Assembly: GCA_035544675.1 (NCBI GenBank)
Contig: DATKCA010000079.1
Coordinates: 1 to 8,164 of the forward strand
From: DATKCA01 sp035544675
Lineage (GTDB): Bacteria; Acidobacteriota; Thermoanaerobaculia; Gp7-AA8
Direction: 5' to 3'
DNA length: 8,164 nt
The position numbers and the translations under genes are program-made. The notes under the pieces are model-generated. The model did no database searches and had not been told where the DNA came from. It saw only the letters and a list, made by a program, of their open reading frames with translations. Positions 1 through 5,686 of the stretch are shown here, piece after piece (within the stretch, counting starts at the first letter, position 1; each line of letters starts with the position of its first letter).

Positions 1-267
1 ATCGGAAAGAACACCGCATTCGTGGCCGCCGGCGCCGTCGTGGCACTGGTGGGAGTGCTGCCCATTCTCGCCGGCATCGTGATCGCGCTGGGCCATCAGA
101 TCGGCTACGCCACATCGGCGCTGCTGGTCGGCATCGTCATCACGGCCATCGGAGCATTTCTGGTCATGAAGGCGCTCGGCGCCATGAAGCGAACGCCGCT
201 CGCGCCGCTGGAGACCAAGGCCCAGGTCAAGGAGACGACACAATGGATCAAAGAACAGATGCGGTGA
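1..267 (+). CDS. Phage holin family / YqjE-like membrane protein, C-terminal part
   Basis: The reading frame is open from base 1, so the gene begins upstream and only the last 88 residues are present. They form two hydrophobic segments (about residues 8-30 and 36-54 of the visible part) separated by a short loop, followed by a charged tail of about 30 residues containing TPLAPLETKAQVKET and ending WIKEQMR. Two adjacent helices plus a Pro/Thr-containing charged tail is the architecture of the small putative holin-superfamily-III / YqjE proteins, which are inner-membrane proteins of unknown function and not true phage holins in this context. The stop codon overlaps the next gene by 25 bp, and that neighbour is a DUF3618 protein, a pairing seen in many bacteria in envelope or stress loci. 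The family call rests on architecture and neighbour rather than a diagnostic motif. Confidence 0.65.
   Translation: MGKNTAFVAAGAVVALVGVLPILAGIVIALGHQIGYATSALLVGIVITAIGAFLVMKALGAMKRTPLAPLETKAQVKETTQWIKEQMR
229..234 (+). promoter_or_regulatory. Ribosome binding site of the DUF3618 gene
   Basis: AAGGAG lies 8 bases before the ATG at 243, inside the 3' end of the preceding membrane-protein gene. It supports the 243 start and independent initiation in the 25-bp overlap. Confidence 0.7.
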
Positions 268-1052
268 GCGGCAGCGACGACACGCACGCAATCCGCCGCG
301 ACATCGAGCGGACGCAGCGCGAGATGAGCCGGACGATCGAGGAGATCCAGAGCCGGCTCTCTCCGCAGAACATGATGCAGCGAACGAAAGACTCAGTCAG
401 GGAGGCTGGAGTGAGAACATCACGCAATTTCATCGACAAGATCAAAGCGAATCCGATCCCCGCCGCCATGGTGGGTATCGGTCTGTTTCTGCTGGCCCGC
501 AACAACGATGACGAATCGAGCATCGACCTCCGCCCCGATTCAGGCCTGGGCCGGGGCCGTGACGCCTCGACGTTCAGCAGCGCGGCCGAGTACCGCGACC
601 TCGAGCCTTCCGCCGCCGGCGCGGGACGCCTCGACGAGGCGCGCGAGCGCGTGAGCGAGGCCGCCCACGAGGCTCGCGAACGCGTGAGCCATGCCATGGA
701 CACTGCGCGCGAGCGCGTCGAGTCGTGGGGCACAAGCACGCGCGACGGAGCCCGCCGGGCCGGAGTGCAGAGCGCCGACTTCATGCGCCAGAACCCCCTC
801 GCCGCCGGCCTCGTCGCCGTGGCCCTCGGCGCCATCGTCGGCTCCCTCATCCCGGAGACCGACCGTGAGCACGAGCTCATGGGCGCCACCCGCGACCGTC
901 TCGCCGACCGCGCCAGGGATCTCACCCGCGAAGGCGTCGACCACGCCAAAGACATCGCCGGCGACGTCGCCACGGCAGCAACCGGCGCCGCCAAGGAGGC
1001 GGTGCGCAAGGCGACGAAGAACGACGTCCCGACGAACATCGGCATCGGGTAA
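243..1052 (+). CDS. DUF3618 domain-containing envelope protein
   Basis: The 269-residue protein begins with a DUF3618-type helix (about residues 17-65; IRRDIERTQREMSRTIEEIQ), in which the pattern of acidic/basic residues and the DIERT-x-x-EM core are characteristic. Two short hydrophobic segments follow, each introduced by Asn-Pro: NPIPAAMVGIGLFLLA (70-85) and NPLAAGLVAVALGAIVGSLIP (184-204), both rich in small residues. Between them lies a charged amphipathic stretch with three ARERV motifs at residues 133, 144 and 155, an exact 11-residue spacing. The C-terminus is another charged, Ala-rich helix. The protein probably associates with the inner membrane. No enzymatic function is known for the family, and linkage to stress or envelope maintenance is inferred from the usual gene neighbourhood. 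It shares an operon with the upstream YqjE-like gene (25-bp overlap). Confidence 0.85.
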   Translation: MDQRTDAVSGSDDTHAIRRDIERTQREMSRTIEEIQSRLSPQNMMQRTKDSVREAGVRTSRNFIDKIKANPIPAAMVGIGLFLLARNNDDESSIDLRPDSGLGRGRDASTFSSAAEYRDLEPSAAGAGRLDEARERVSEAAHEARERVSHAMDTARERVESWGTSTRDGARRAGVQSADFMRQNPLAAGLVAVALGAIVGSLIPETDREHELMGATRDRLADRARDLTREGVDHAKDIAGDVATAATGAAKEAVRKATKNDVPTNIGIG

Positions 1053-1057
1053 GTGAG

Positions 1058-1077
1058 CGCCGCCATTCCTGGCGGCG
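1058..1077. terminator. Hairpin after the DUF3618 gene
   Basis: A 7-bp GC-rich stem (CGCCGCC / GGCGGCG) with a 6-base loop starts 6 bases after the TAA stop and is followed on the plus strand by TGTTT. The T-run is short, so intrinsic termination is plausible but not certain. Confidence 0.4.
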
Positions 1078-1085
1078 TGTTTCCC

Positions 1086-1113
1086 GGAGCGCCGGTGAGG
1101 ACACCGGCGCTCC
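1086..1113. terminator. Perfect 12-bp stem hairpin between convergent genes
   Basis: GGAGCGCCGGTG pairs exactly with CACCGGCGCTCC around a 4-base AGGA loop. It lies in the 88-bp spacer between the DUF3618 gene and the convergent M3 peptidase gene, so it could serve both transcripts. Neither side has a strong T-run (the minus strand continues GGGAAACA), so it may act as a 3'-end stabiliser or a weak bidirectional terminator. Confidence 0.55.
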
Positions 1114-1140
1114 ACTCATTCCGGAGTGCCTCTTACTGAC

Positions 1141-3072
1141 TCATTCGCCACGAATGCGCCGGAAAAACGCTTCGCTCGACACGGCCCGCCCCAGAAATCG
1201 CTCCACGAGGCTTCGGGCCGGCTCTTCACTGCCGCGGGCCAGGATCATCTCCCGCATCCGCCGCCCGATGCTGCGGTTCATCAGATCAGCCCCGAACGTG
1301 GAGACCAGGTCGAGGGCGATGACCTTGGCCCACATATAGCCGTAGTAGCCGGACGCGTAGCCGCTGGCGATGTGCTCGAACGTTCCGGGAAACGCGGTCT
1401 CTTCGACATAGCCCATGGGAGTGGCGCCTTCCATGTCCTTCCAGACGTCGAGCGCGCGGCCGGGCTCTTCGGCAGAGAGGGCCATGTCGAAGGAGGCGTA
1501 GAGAAGCTGCCGGCCGTAGTCGATGCCCGCGCCGAACTTCGCGGCGGCAGTGAGGCGCTCCACGAGCGAGGGGTCGATGGGGGGAGCGCCAGAGCAGTGT
1601 GCGGCGAGAAGCGACAGGCTCTCGAAGCGGCTGGCCCACTCCTCGTACATCTGGGATGGGGCCTCGACGAAGTCGCGCTCGACGCTCGTACCGGAGTGCT
1701 GGTTGTACTCGGTGTCGGAGAGCACGCCGTGCAGGACGTGACCGAACTCGTGCAGGAGGGTCTCCAGCTCGTCGTGGGTGAGTCCCTGGCGATCGAAGTT
1801 GGTGACCAGGACGCTGATCGGCTTTCTGCCGTCGCGGCGGCTGACGCCGCGCACCGGCCAGGCCGCGGCGTGTTTGTACTTGCCGTCGCGCGGATAGAGA
1901 TCGAGATAGATGCCGCCGATGAACTCACCGGTGGTTGCATCGCTGACGTCGAAGTAGACGACGTCCTCATGCCACACGGGCACCGCTGCGCGCTCGAAGC
2001 GGACCTCGTAGAGGCGCTCGCTGATGTCGAGCATCCACGCCAGCGCGCCGGGCGTCGGAAAGTATCTGCGAAGCTCTTCCTGGTCGATGGCGTAGCGCTG
2101 CTCGCGCAACCGCTCGCGATAGAACGACATGTCCCATCGATGGATGCTCGCCTTCTCCACGGGGATGCCGAGGTTGGCCGCCTTGACCTCGCTGAGCTGG
2201 GCCAGGTCCAGCACCTCCGCCTCGGTCACCACGTCGCGGACTTCGTCGAGGAAGCGCAGGACGGTCTCCGGGTTCTCGACCATGCAGCGCTTCGTCACGT
2301 AGTGCGCGTAGCTCGGAACCTCGTAGAGCGCGGCGATCTCGCGGCGCAGCCGGACGATCTCGTCGAGGATGCGGAGATTCCGCGGCGTGCCGCGGTTGGT
2401 GTACGCGACGTAGTAGCGCTTCCTCGCATCCTCGTTGCGCGCGCTGCTCATGAAGGGGACGTAGTCCGGGTAGTCGAAGCCGGCCAGATGGTTCCCGCGC
2501 TCGTCGCGCGGCATCCGCTCCAGCCACGACTCGGACAGCCCGTCGCACTCGGCCGGCGTGAACGCCAGCCGTGTCTCGTTCTCCCGGATGTTGCGCGCGA
2601 ACTCCTGCGCCAGTTCCGTGAGCCGTTCCGAGATCTCCTTGAACCGTCTGCGCTGCCGGGGCGGAAGCGTGACGCCGCTGTCCTCGAACGACTCGATGAG
2701 GTCCTTCCGGAGTTGCCGCTGCGCCGGCCGTGACGGCTCGACCAGACGGACGCGCTCGTACAGCGCCTCGCTCTGGAACAGCTCGGTGATGAAGTTCGCC
2801 TCCTGCACGAGCGCGACGTCGGCCGCGTCACGCACCTCTTTGTCGGGATGGACGCTGTTCAGGAGCGAGATCGTTCCGAACGCGTCTTCCAGCTTGACCG
2901 CCGCGCCATCCCACTCGTCCAGCACGTTCTCCGGGCTGACGTCTTCGATCGGGATGGCCTCGATCTCCCGGAGGCGCACCCTCGCCGCCGCCAGCGCGGC
3001 ATCCGACGCCGCGGTGACCTGGGCGGCCGTCATGATCGGGATCGTCGGGCGTTGTGAGACGACGAGACTCAT
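1141..3072 (-). CDS. M3 family metallopeptidase (thimet oligopeptidase / oligopeptidase A-like)
   Basis: A zinc endopeptidase that degrades short peptides. With the ATG at 3072 it has 643 residues, near the 650-700 usual for the family. The zinc motif HEFGH is at 441-445 (catalytic Glu442). The third ligand fits Glu470 in DFVEAPSQ, 29 residues after the first His, the spacing known for thimet oligopeptidase. The substrate-binding segment is also preserved: His567, Tyr572, Tyr576 and Tyr579 in HIASGYASGYYGYMW match the spacing of His600, Tyr605, Tyr609 and Tyr612 of mammalian thimet oligopeptidase. The C-terminus (FLGRAVSSEAFFRRI) is typical of the family. There is no signal peptide, so it is probably cytoplasmic. 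The open frame extends to 3192, but that would overlap the divergent TPR gene and adds basic, family-unlike residues. An ATG at 3033 (630 residues) is an alternative start; neither has a clear Shine-Dalgarno site. Confidence 0.93.
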   Translation of the reverse strand: MSLVVSQRPTIPIMTAAQVTAASDAALAAARVRLREIEAIPIEDVSPENVLDEWDGAAVKLEDAFGTISLLNSVHPDKEVRDAADVALVQEANFITELFQSEALYERVRLVEPSRPAQRQLRKDLIESFEDSGVTLPPRQRRRFKEISERLTELAQEFARNIRENETRLAFTPAECDGLSESWLERMPRDERGNHLAGFDYPDYVPFMSSARNEDARKRYYVAYTNRGTPRNLRILDEIVRLRREIAALYEVPSYAHYVTKRCMVENPETVLRFLDEVRDVVTEAEVLDLAQLSEVKAANLGIPVEKASIHRWDMSFYRERLREQRYAIDQEELRRYFPTPGALAWMLDISERLYEVRFERAAVPVWHEDVVYFDVSDATTGEFIGGIYLDLYPRDGKYKHAAAWPVRGVSRRDGRKPISVLVTNFDRQGLTHDELETLLHEFGHVLHGVLSDTEYNQHSGTSVERDFVEAPSQMYEEWASRFESLSLLAAHCSGAPPIDPSLVERLTAAAKFGAGIDYGRQLLYASFDMALSAEEPGRALDVWKDMEGATPMGYVEETAFPGTFEHIASGYASGYYGYMWAKVIALDLVSTFGADLMNRSIGRRMREMILARGSEEPARSLVERFLGRAVSSEAFFRRIRGE

Positions 3073-3082
3073 CGAGCGCGAG

Positions 3083-3088
3083 ATTCTA
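3083..3088 (-). promoter_or_regulatory. Possible -10 element of the M3 peptidase gene
   Basis: TAGAAT on the minus strand matches TATAAT at 5 of 6 positions and lies about 10 bases before the ATG at 3072. No convincing -35 is present. If used, the message would be nearly leaderless for the 3072 start, or would have a leader of about 40 bases for the 3033 start. Confidence 0.25.
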
Positions 3089-3092
3089 ACGA

Positions 3093-3116
3093 AACCGAGC
3101 CCGTGCAGAACGCGTA
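3093..3116 (+). promoter_or_regulatory. Possible ECF-type promoter of the TPR gene
   Basis: GAAAC (AAC at 3093-3095) is followed after 17 bases by CGTA (3113-3116), resembling the general AAC / CGT layout of ECF sigma promoters. It lies just upstream of the ATG at 3129, in the 56-bp divergent spacer. Such short motifs occur by chance, so this is a weak call, noted because a similar AAC-N16-CGTC element precedes the ECF sigma gene at 5687. Confidence 0.2.
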
Positions 3117-3128
3117 CACAATGTAACC

Positions 3129-3992
3129 ATGAGACATTTCTGCGCCATTCTCGCCCTCGCCCTTCTTGCATCCACCGCCGCAGCAGCGACAACGGAGGAG
3201 ATGTTTGCCGCCGGGAAGAAGGCGTTCACGAGTGGAGAGCTCGACAAGGCCGTGGATCTGTTCGAGAAGGCGGTCAAAGCCCAGCCGGCGAACGCGGACT
3301 ATCACTACTGGCTGGGCAACGCGTACGGCCGGATGGCACAGAGCGCCAACCTTTTCAAGCAGGCCTCGCTGGCGAAGAAGACCCAGGCCTCGTTCGAGCG
3401 CGCGGTGGCCCTCGATCCGATTCATCTCGAGGCCCGCTACTCCCTCCTCGAGTACTACATGATCGCTCCCGGCATCATGGGCGGCAGCGAGGAGAAAGCC
3501 CTCCAGCAGGCCTCCGAGATCAAGAAGCGCGACACGATCTTCGGGCACCGCTCTTTCGCCCGCATCTACACGATCCAGAAGAAACCCGACCTGGCGCGGA
3601 AGGAATACCTCGACGCCATCCGCGACAATCCTGCGTCGGCGGAGGCCCGTCACTACTACGGCATGTTCCTCACCAACCAGAAGGACTACAAGGCCGCACT
3701 CGACGAATTCGAATCGGCCGCGCGAATGGAGTTCATGCCGGCGTATTTCCGCATCGGGGTCGTCGCCGTGCTTTCGGAGAGCGCCCTTCCCCGCGGCGAG
3801 GAAGCGCTGAAGAAGTACCTGGCCCACACCCCTGGAGAAAACGAGCCGTCTCTCGCGCGCGCCTGGTACTGGCTCGGCCAGGCTCACGAGAAGCAGGGAC
3901 GCAGGACCGACGCGCGCAACAGTTACGCGAGGTCGCTCCAGCTCGCCCCTGGCGCGAAGGACGTCACCGCAGCACTGAAGCGCGTTTCGTAG
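3129..3992 (+). CDS. Secreted tetratricopeptide-repeat protein
   Basis: The 287-residue protein has a signal peptide (residues 1-20: MRH, a hydrophobic core, then an ASTAAAA cleavage region before TTEE), so the mature protein is probably periplasmic. The rest is alpha-helical TPR: repeats fit residues 23-55 (AGKKAFTSGELDKAVDLFEKA), about 57-98 with an insertion, 170-201 (ARHYYGMFLTNQKDYKAALDEF) and 243-276 (ARAWYWLGQAHEKQGRRTDA), each with the small/aromatic TPR pattern. A loop APGIMGGSEEKA at 113-124 recalls a recurrent feature of one unnamed group of exported TPR proteins. TPRs bind protein partners; the partner is unknown. The gene is divergent from the M3 peptidase and its last 29 bases overlap the convergent M23 gene. 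No catalytic residues are evident. Confidence 0.85.
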   Translation: MRHFCAILALALLASTAAAATTEEMFAAGKKAFTSGELDKAVDLFEKAVKAQPANADYHYWLGNAYGRMAQSANLFKQASLAKKTQASFERAVALDPIHLEARYSLLEYYMIAPGIMGGSEEKALQQASEIKKRDTIFGHRSFARIYTIQKKPDLARKEYLDAIRDNPASAEARHYYGMFLTNQKDYKAALDEFESAARMEFMPAYFRIGVVAVLSESALPRGEEALKKYLAHTPGENEPSLARAWYWLGQAHEKQGRRTDARNSYARSLQLAPGAKDVTAALKRVS

Positions 3993-4632
3993 CGGACGTC
4001 AGAATCGGATACGGATCGACGGGCACACCCATCCACCACTCCTTCGTGCTCGGAAGGACCGAGATCGAGAAGTGCAGATGCGGCGCCCCCGGCGGCGCGT
4101 TGCCGGTCGTTCCGACGTAGCCGATGACGTCGCCCTTCTTCACGCTGAGGCCCTCGCGCATCGAATCCGCGTAGCGGTCCAGGTGCGCGTAGTAATAGAC
4201 CTTCTCTTCCGCCACGTCGTACTGATAGATCGTCAGCCCGCCCGCCTTGCTCGTGAACAGCTTGCGCACCTTGCCGTCCACAGCCGCCACCACGGGCGTT
4301 CCACGCGGCGCCAGGATGTCCATGGCCTCGTGGACCCGTGAGCCGCGCCGCTCGTGGAACGTCGAGCGAAGTGACTCCGGCTTGATCCCGGCCACGGGAA
4401 TGACCACATCGGCGTCCCGGTCGACGGCCGCAAGCGCTCGCGCCACGCCGGCCGGAGGGAGCGACGCCGGGACCACGCCGGACCGGGTGGACCCCGGCAC
4501 ACCGGCCACCGGCACCGCCACCGCTCCACGCGGCTCCGCGGCGATGGCGAGCTGCGAGGTCTCCTGCAGGTAGAGCAGGACGCCCGTCGCGCCGAGGACG
4601 CAACCCACCAGAAATGAAACCGCAATCCGCAT
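3964..4632 (-). CDS. M23 (LytM) family metallopeptidase, membrane-anchored
   Basis: The 222-residue protein starts with an uncleaved-looking membrane anchor or signal (residues 3-22, RIAVSFLVGCVLGATGVLLY), then a Pro/Ala/Gly-rich linker (about 33-65), then a LytM domain from about residue 85. Zinc-ligand positions of the M23 family are present: His101 and Asp105 in HEAMDILAPRGTPV, and His187 in HLHF; His150 (YYYAHLDRY) and His185 fit the remaining active-site histidines. It is therefore probably an active peptidoglycan endopeptidase acting in the periplasm, not a degenerate regulator of the EnvC/NlpD kind. The C-terminus (PVDPYPIL) matches the common M23 ending. The start ATG lies only 22 bp from the divergent glycosylase start, and the 3' end overlaps the TPR gene by 29 bp, leaving no room for a separate terminator. 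No Shine-Dalgarno is visible. Confidence 0.9.
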   Translation of the reverse strand: MRIAVSFLVGCVLGATGVLLYLQETSQLAIAAEPRGAVAVPVAGVPGSTRSGVVPASLPPAGVARALAAVDRDADVVIPVAGIKPESLRSTFHERRGSRVHEAMDILAPRGTPVVAAVDGKVRKLFTSKAGGLTIYQYDVAEEKVYYYAHLDRYADSMREGLSVKKGDVIGYVGTTGNAPPGAPHLHFSISVLPSTKEWWMGVPVDPYPILTSATKRASVLR

Positions 4633-4635
4633 GAA

Positions 4636-4650
4636 ATCGGATAATGAATG
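4636..4650. promoter_or_regulatory. AT-rich element between divergent M23 and glycosylase starts
   Basis: A short AT-rich patch in otherwise GC-rich sequence contains GATAAT (4640-4645) on the plus strand and CATTAT on the minus strand, both resembling -10 boxes. Its position would place transcription starts a few bases from each start codon, i.e. leaderless or nearly leaderless messages. No good -35 boxes are seen in either direction. Confidence 0.3.
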
Positions 4651-4654
4651 GAGA

Positions 4655-5536
4655 GTGCCAGAACTTCCCGATGTGACCGTCTACGTCGAGGCTCTCCGGG
4701 CCCGGCTCCTCGGCCTCTCCCTGCTCAAGTTCCGCGTTGTCAGTCCTTTCGTCCTCCGCACGGTTGAGCCCGCTCCAGCCGCGCTCATCGGAAAAGAAAT
4801 CCGCGACATCCGCCGGATCGGCAAGCGCATCGCCTTCGAGCTCGAAGATGAGCTGTTCCTCGTCATCCATCTGATGATCGCCGGCCGCCTCAAATGGCTC
4901 GCGCCGGGGGCGAAGGTGCCCGGCAGGCTCGGTCTGGCCGCCCTCGATTTCGAGAACGGGACGCTGGTTCTGACCGAGGCGGGGTCGAAGAGGCGCGCGT
5001 CGATTCATCTGCTGCGAGGCGAAGCCGCGCTGAGAGATCTCGATCCCGGCGGCATCGAGATCTTCGACGCGACGCTCGATCAGTTTCGCGACGCACTCCG
5101 CCGCGAACGGCACACCCTCAAGCGAACACTCACCGATCCGCACGTCTTCAGCGGAATCGGCAACGCGTATTCGGACGAGATCCTCCACCGCGCCCGACTC
5201 TCCCCCGTGCAGATGACCACGAATCTCTCCGACGAGGAGGTCCAGCGCCTCTGGATCGCCACGCGCCACACGCTCGAGGACTGGACCGAACACCTCCGCA
5301 AGGAGGCCGGCCGGCGGTTCCCCGAAAAGGTCACCGCCTTCCGCGAAGGGATGGCCGTCCACGGCCGCTACAACCAGCCCTGCCCCGACTGCAGGACGCC
5401 GGTGCAGCGGATCGTGTACGCCGAGAACGAGACCAACTACTGCGCGCGATGCCAGACCGGCGGGAAACTGCTGGCCGACCGGGCGCTGTCGCGCCTGCTG
5501 CACAGCGACTGGCCGAAGTCGATCGATGATTTGTGA
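4655..5536 (+). CDS. Fpg/Nei family DNA glycosylase
   Basis: A base-excision-repair glycosylase/AP lyase that removes oxidised bases from DNA. I place the start at GTG 4655 because it gives Met-Pro-Glu-Leu-Pro; Fpg/Nei enzymes need Pro2 as the N-terminal nucleophile and Glu3 as catalyst. An in-frame ATG at 4631 would bury Pro2 behind eight residues. The 293-residue product has Lys57 (RRIGKRIAFEL), the HLMIAGRL strand (72-79), Asn170 in the helix-two-turn-helix (SGIGNAYSDEI) and a zinc finger with Cys243, Cys246, Cys263 and Cys266. It departs from classical Fpg: the PRRFG loop is replaced by SKRRAS (111-116), and the zinc-finger Arg (five residues before the third Cys) is Asn258. The C-terminus extends about 27 residues past the finger (ADRALSRLLHSDWP). 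It probably belongs to a separate subfamily of unproven substrate range, so I give no fpg or nei symbol. Confidence 0.9.
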   Translation: MPELPDVTVYVEALRARLLGLSLLKFRVVSPFVLRTVEPAPAALIGKEIRDIRRIGKRIAFELEDELFLVIHLMIAGRLKWLAPGAKVPGRLGLAALDFENGTLVLTEAGSKRRASIHLLRGEAALRDLDPGGIEIFDATLDQFRDALRRERHTLKRTLTDPHVFSGIGNAYSDEILHRARLSPVQMTTNLSDEEVQRLWIATRHTLEDWTEHLRKEAGRRFPEKVTAFREGMAVHGRYNQPCPDCRTPVQRIVYAENETNYCARCQTGGKLLADRALSRLLHSDWPKSIDDL

Positions 5537-5537
5537 A

Positions 5538-5565
5538 GGGCTCGGGGCTTGGGGCTTCGGGCTCC
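5538..5565 (+). repeat. Four tandem GGGCTYN heptamers, G-quadruplex-compatible
   Basis: Immediately after the glycosylase stop are four consecutive 7-base units: GGGCTCG, GGGCTTG, GGGCTTC and GGGCTCC. The four G-runs with 3-4 base spacers satisfy the usual G-quadruplex pattern, and further GGG runs follow at 5575-5577 and 5579-5581. It lies in the 3' untranslated region of the glycosylase message. Function is unknown. Confidence 0.75.
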
Positions 5566-5585
5566 GGAGGGCGTGGGTGGGCGGT

Positions 5586-5599
5586 GGCCTCCCGAGGCC
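5586..5599. other. Short hairpin in the glycosylase-sigma spacer
   Basis: GGCCT and AGGCC form a 5-bp stem around CCCG, within a very GC-rich stretch after the heptamer repeats. It has no T-run. It may contribute to the 3' end of the glycosylase message but is weak on its own. Confidence 0.25.
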
Positions 5600-5611
5600 C
5601 GCGGCCCGCTC

Positions 5612-5637
5612 TAACGTTTCCAATGCCCGAGCGTCTA
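5612..5637 (+). promoter_or_regulatory. Candidate ECF (autoregulatory) promoter of the sigma operon
   Basis: TAAC (AAC at 5613-5615) is separated by exactly 16 bases from CGTC (5632-5635). AAC at -35 and CGT at -10 with about 16 bases between is the classic layout of ECF-dependent promoters such as those of SigW. It stands just upstream of an ECF sigma gene, where autoregulation is expected. The implied transcription start near 5642 leaves a leader of about 45 bases before the ATG at 5687. Confidence 0.4.
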
Positions 5638-5686
5638 TCAACACAGCCGCATGCACGGAGCGACGCTGCCGCTCGCGACACTCGTA

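Noticed and set aside
1..267. Phage origin suggested by the holin-like name of the first gene
   Set aside because: No other phage gene, integrase or attachment site is present; the DUF3618 neighbour points to the chromosomal YqjE-like family.
1126..2733. 535-codon plus-strand open frame
   Set aside because: It is exactly antisense to the M3 peptidase, whose catalytic motifs are clear; its composition is that of a shadow frame.
3115..3125. TACA-CAA-TGTA small palindrome before the TPR gene, considered as an operator
   Set aside because: Half-sites of four bases are too short to distinguish from chance, and no cognate regulator is nearby.
3073..3192. 40-residue N-terminal extension of the M3 peptidase
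   Set aside because: It overlaps the signal-peptide region of the divergent TPR gene and looks unlike the family N-terminus.
2558..4120. 520-codon plus-strand open frame
   Set aside because: It runs across the peptidase antisense strand, the divergent spacer and an alternative frame of the TPR gene; no domain is visible.
4631..4654. Upstream ATG extending the glycosylase by eight residues
   Set aside because: It would place residues before the proline that must be N-terminal in Fpg/Nei enzymes; GTG at 4655 gives the correct end.
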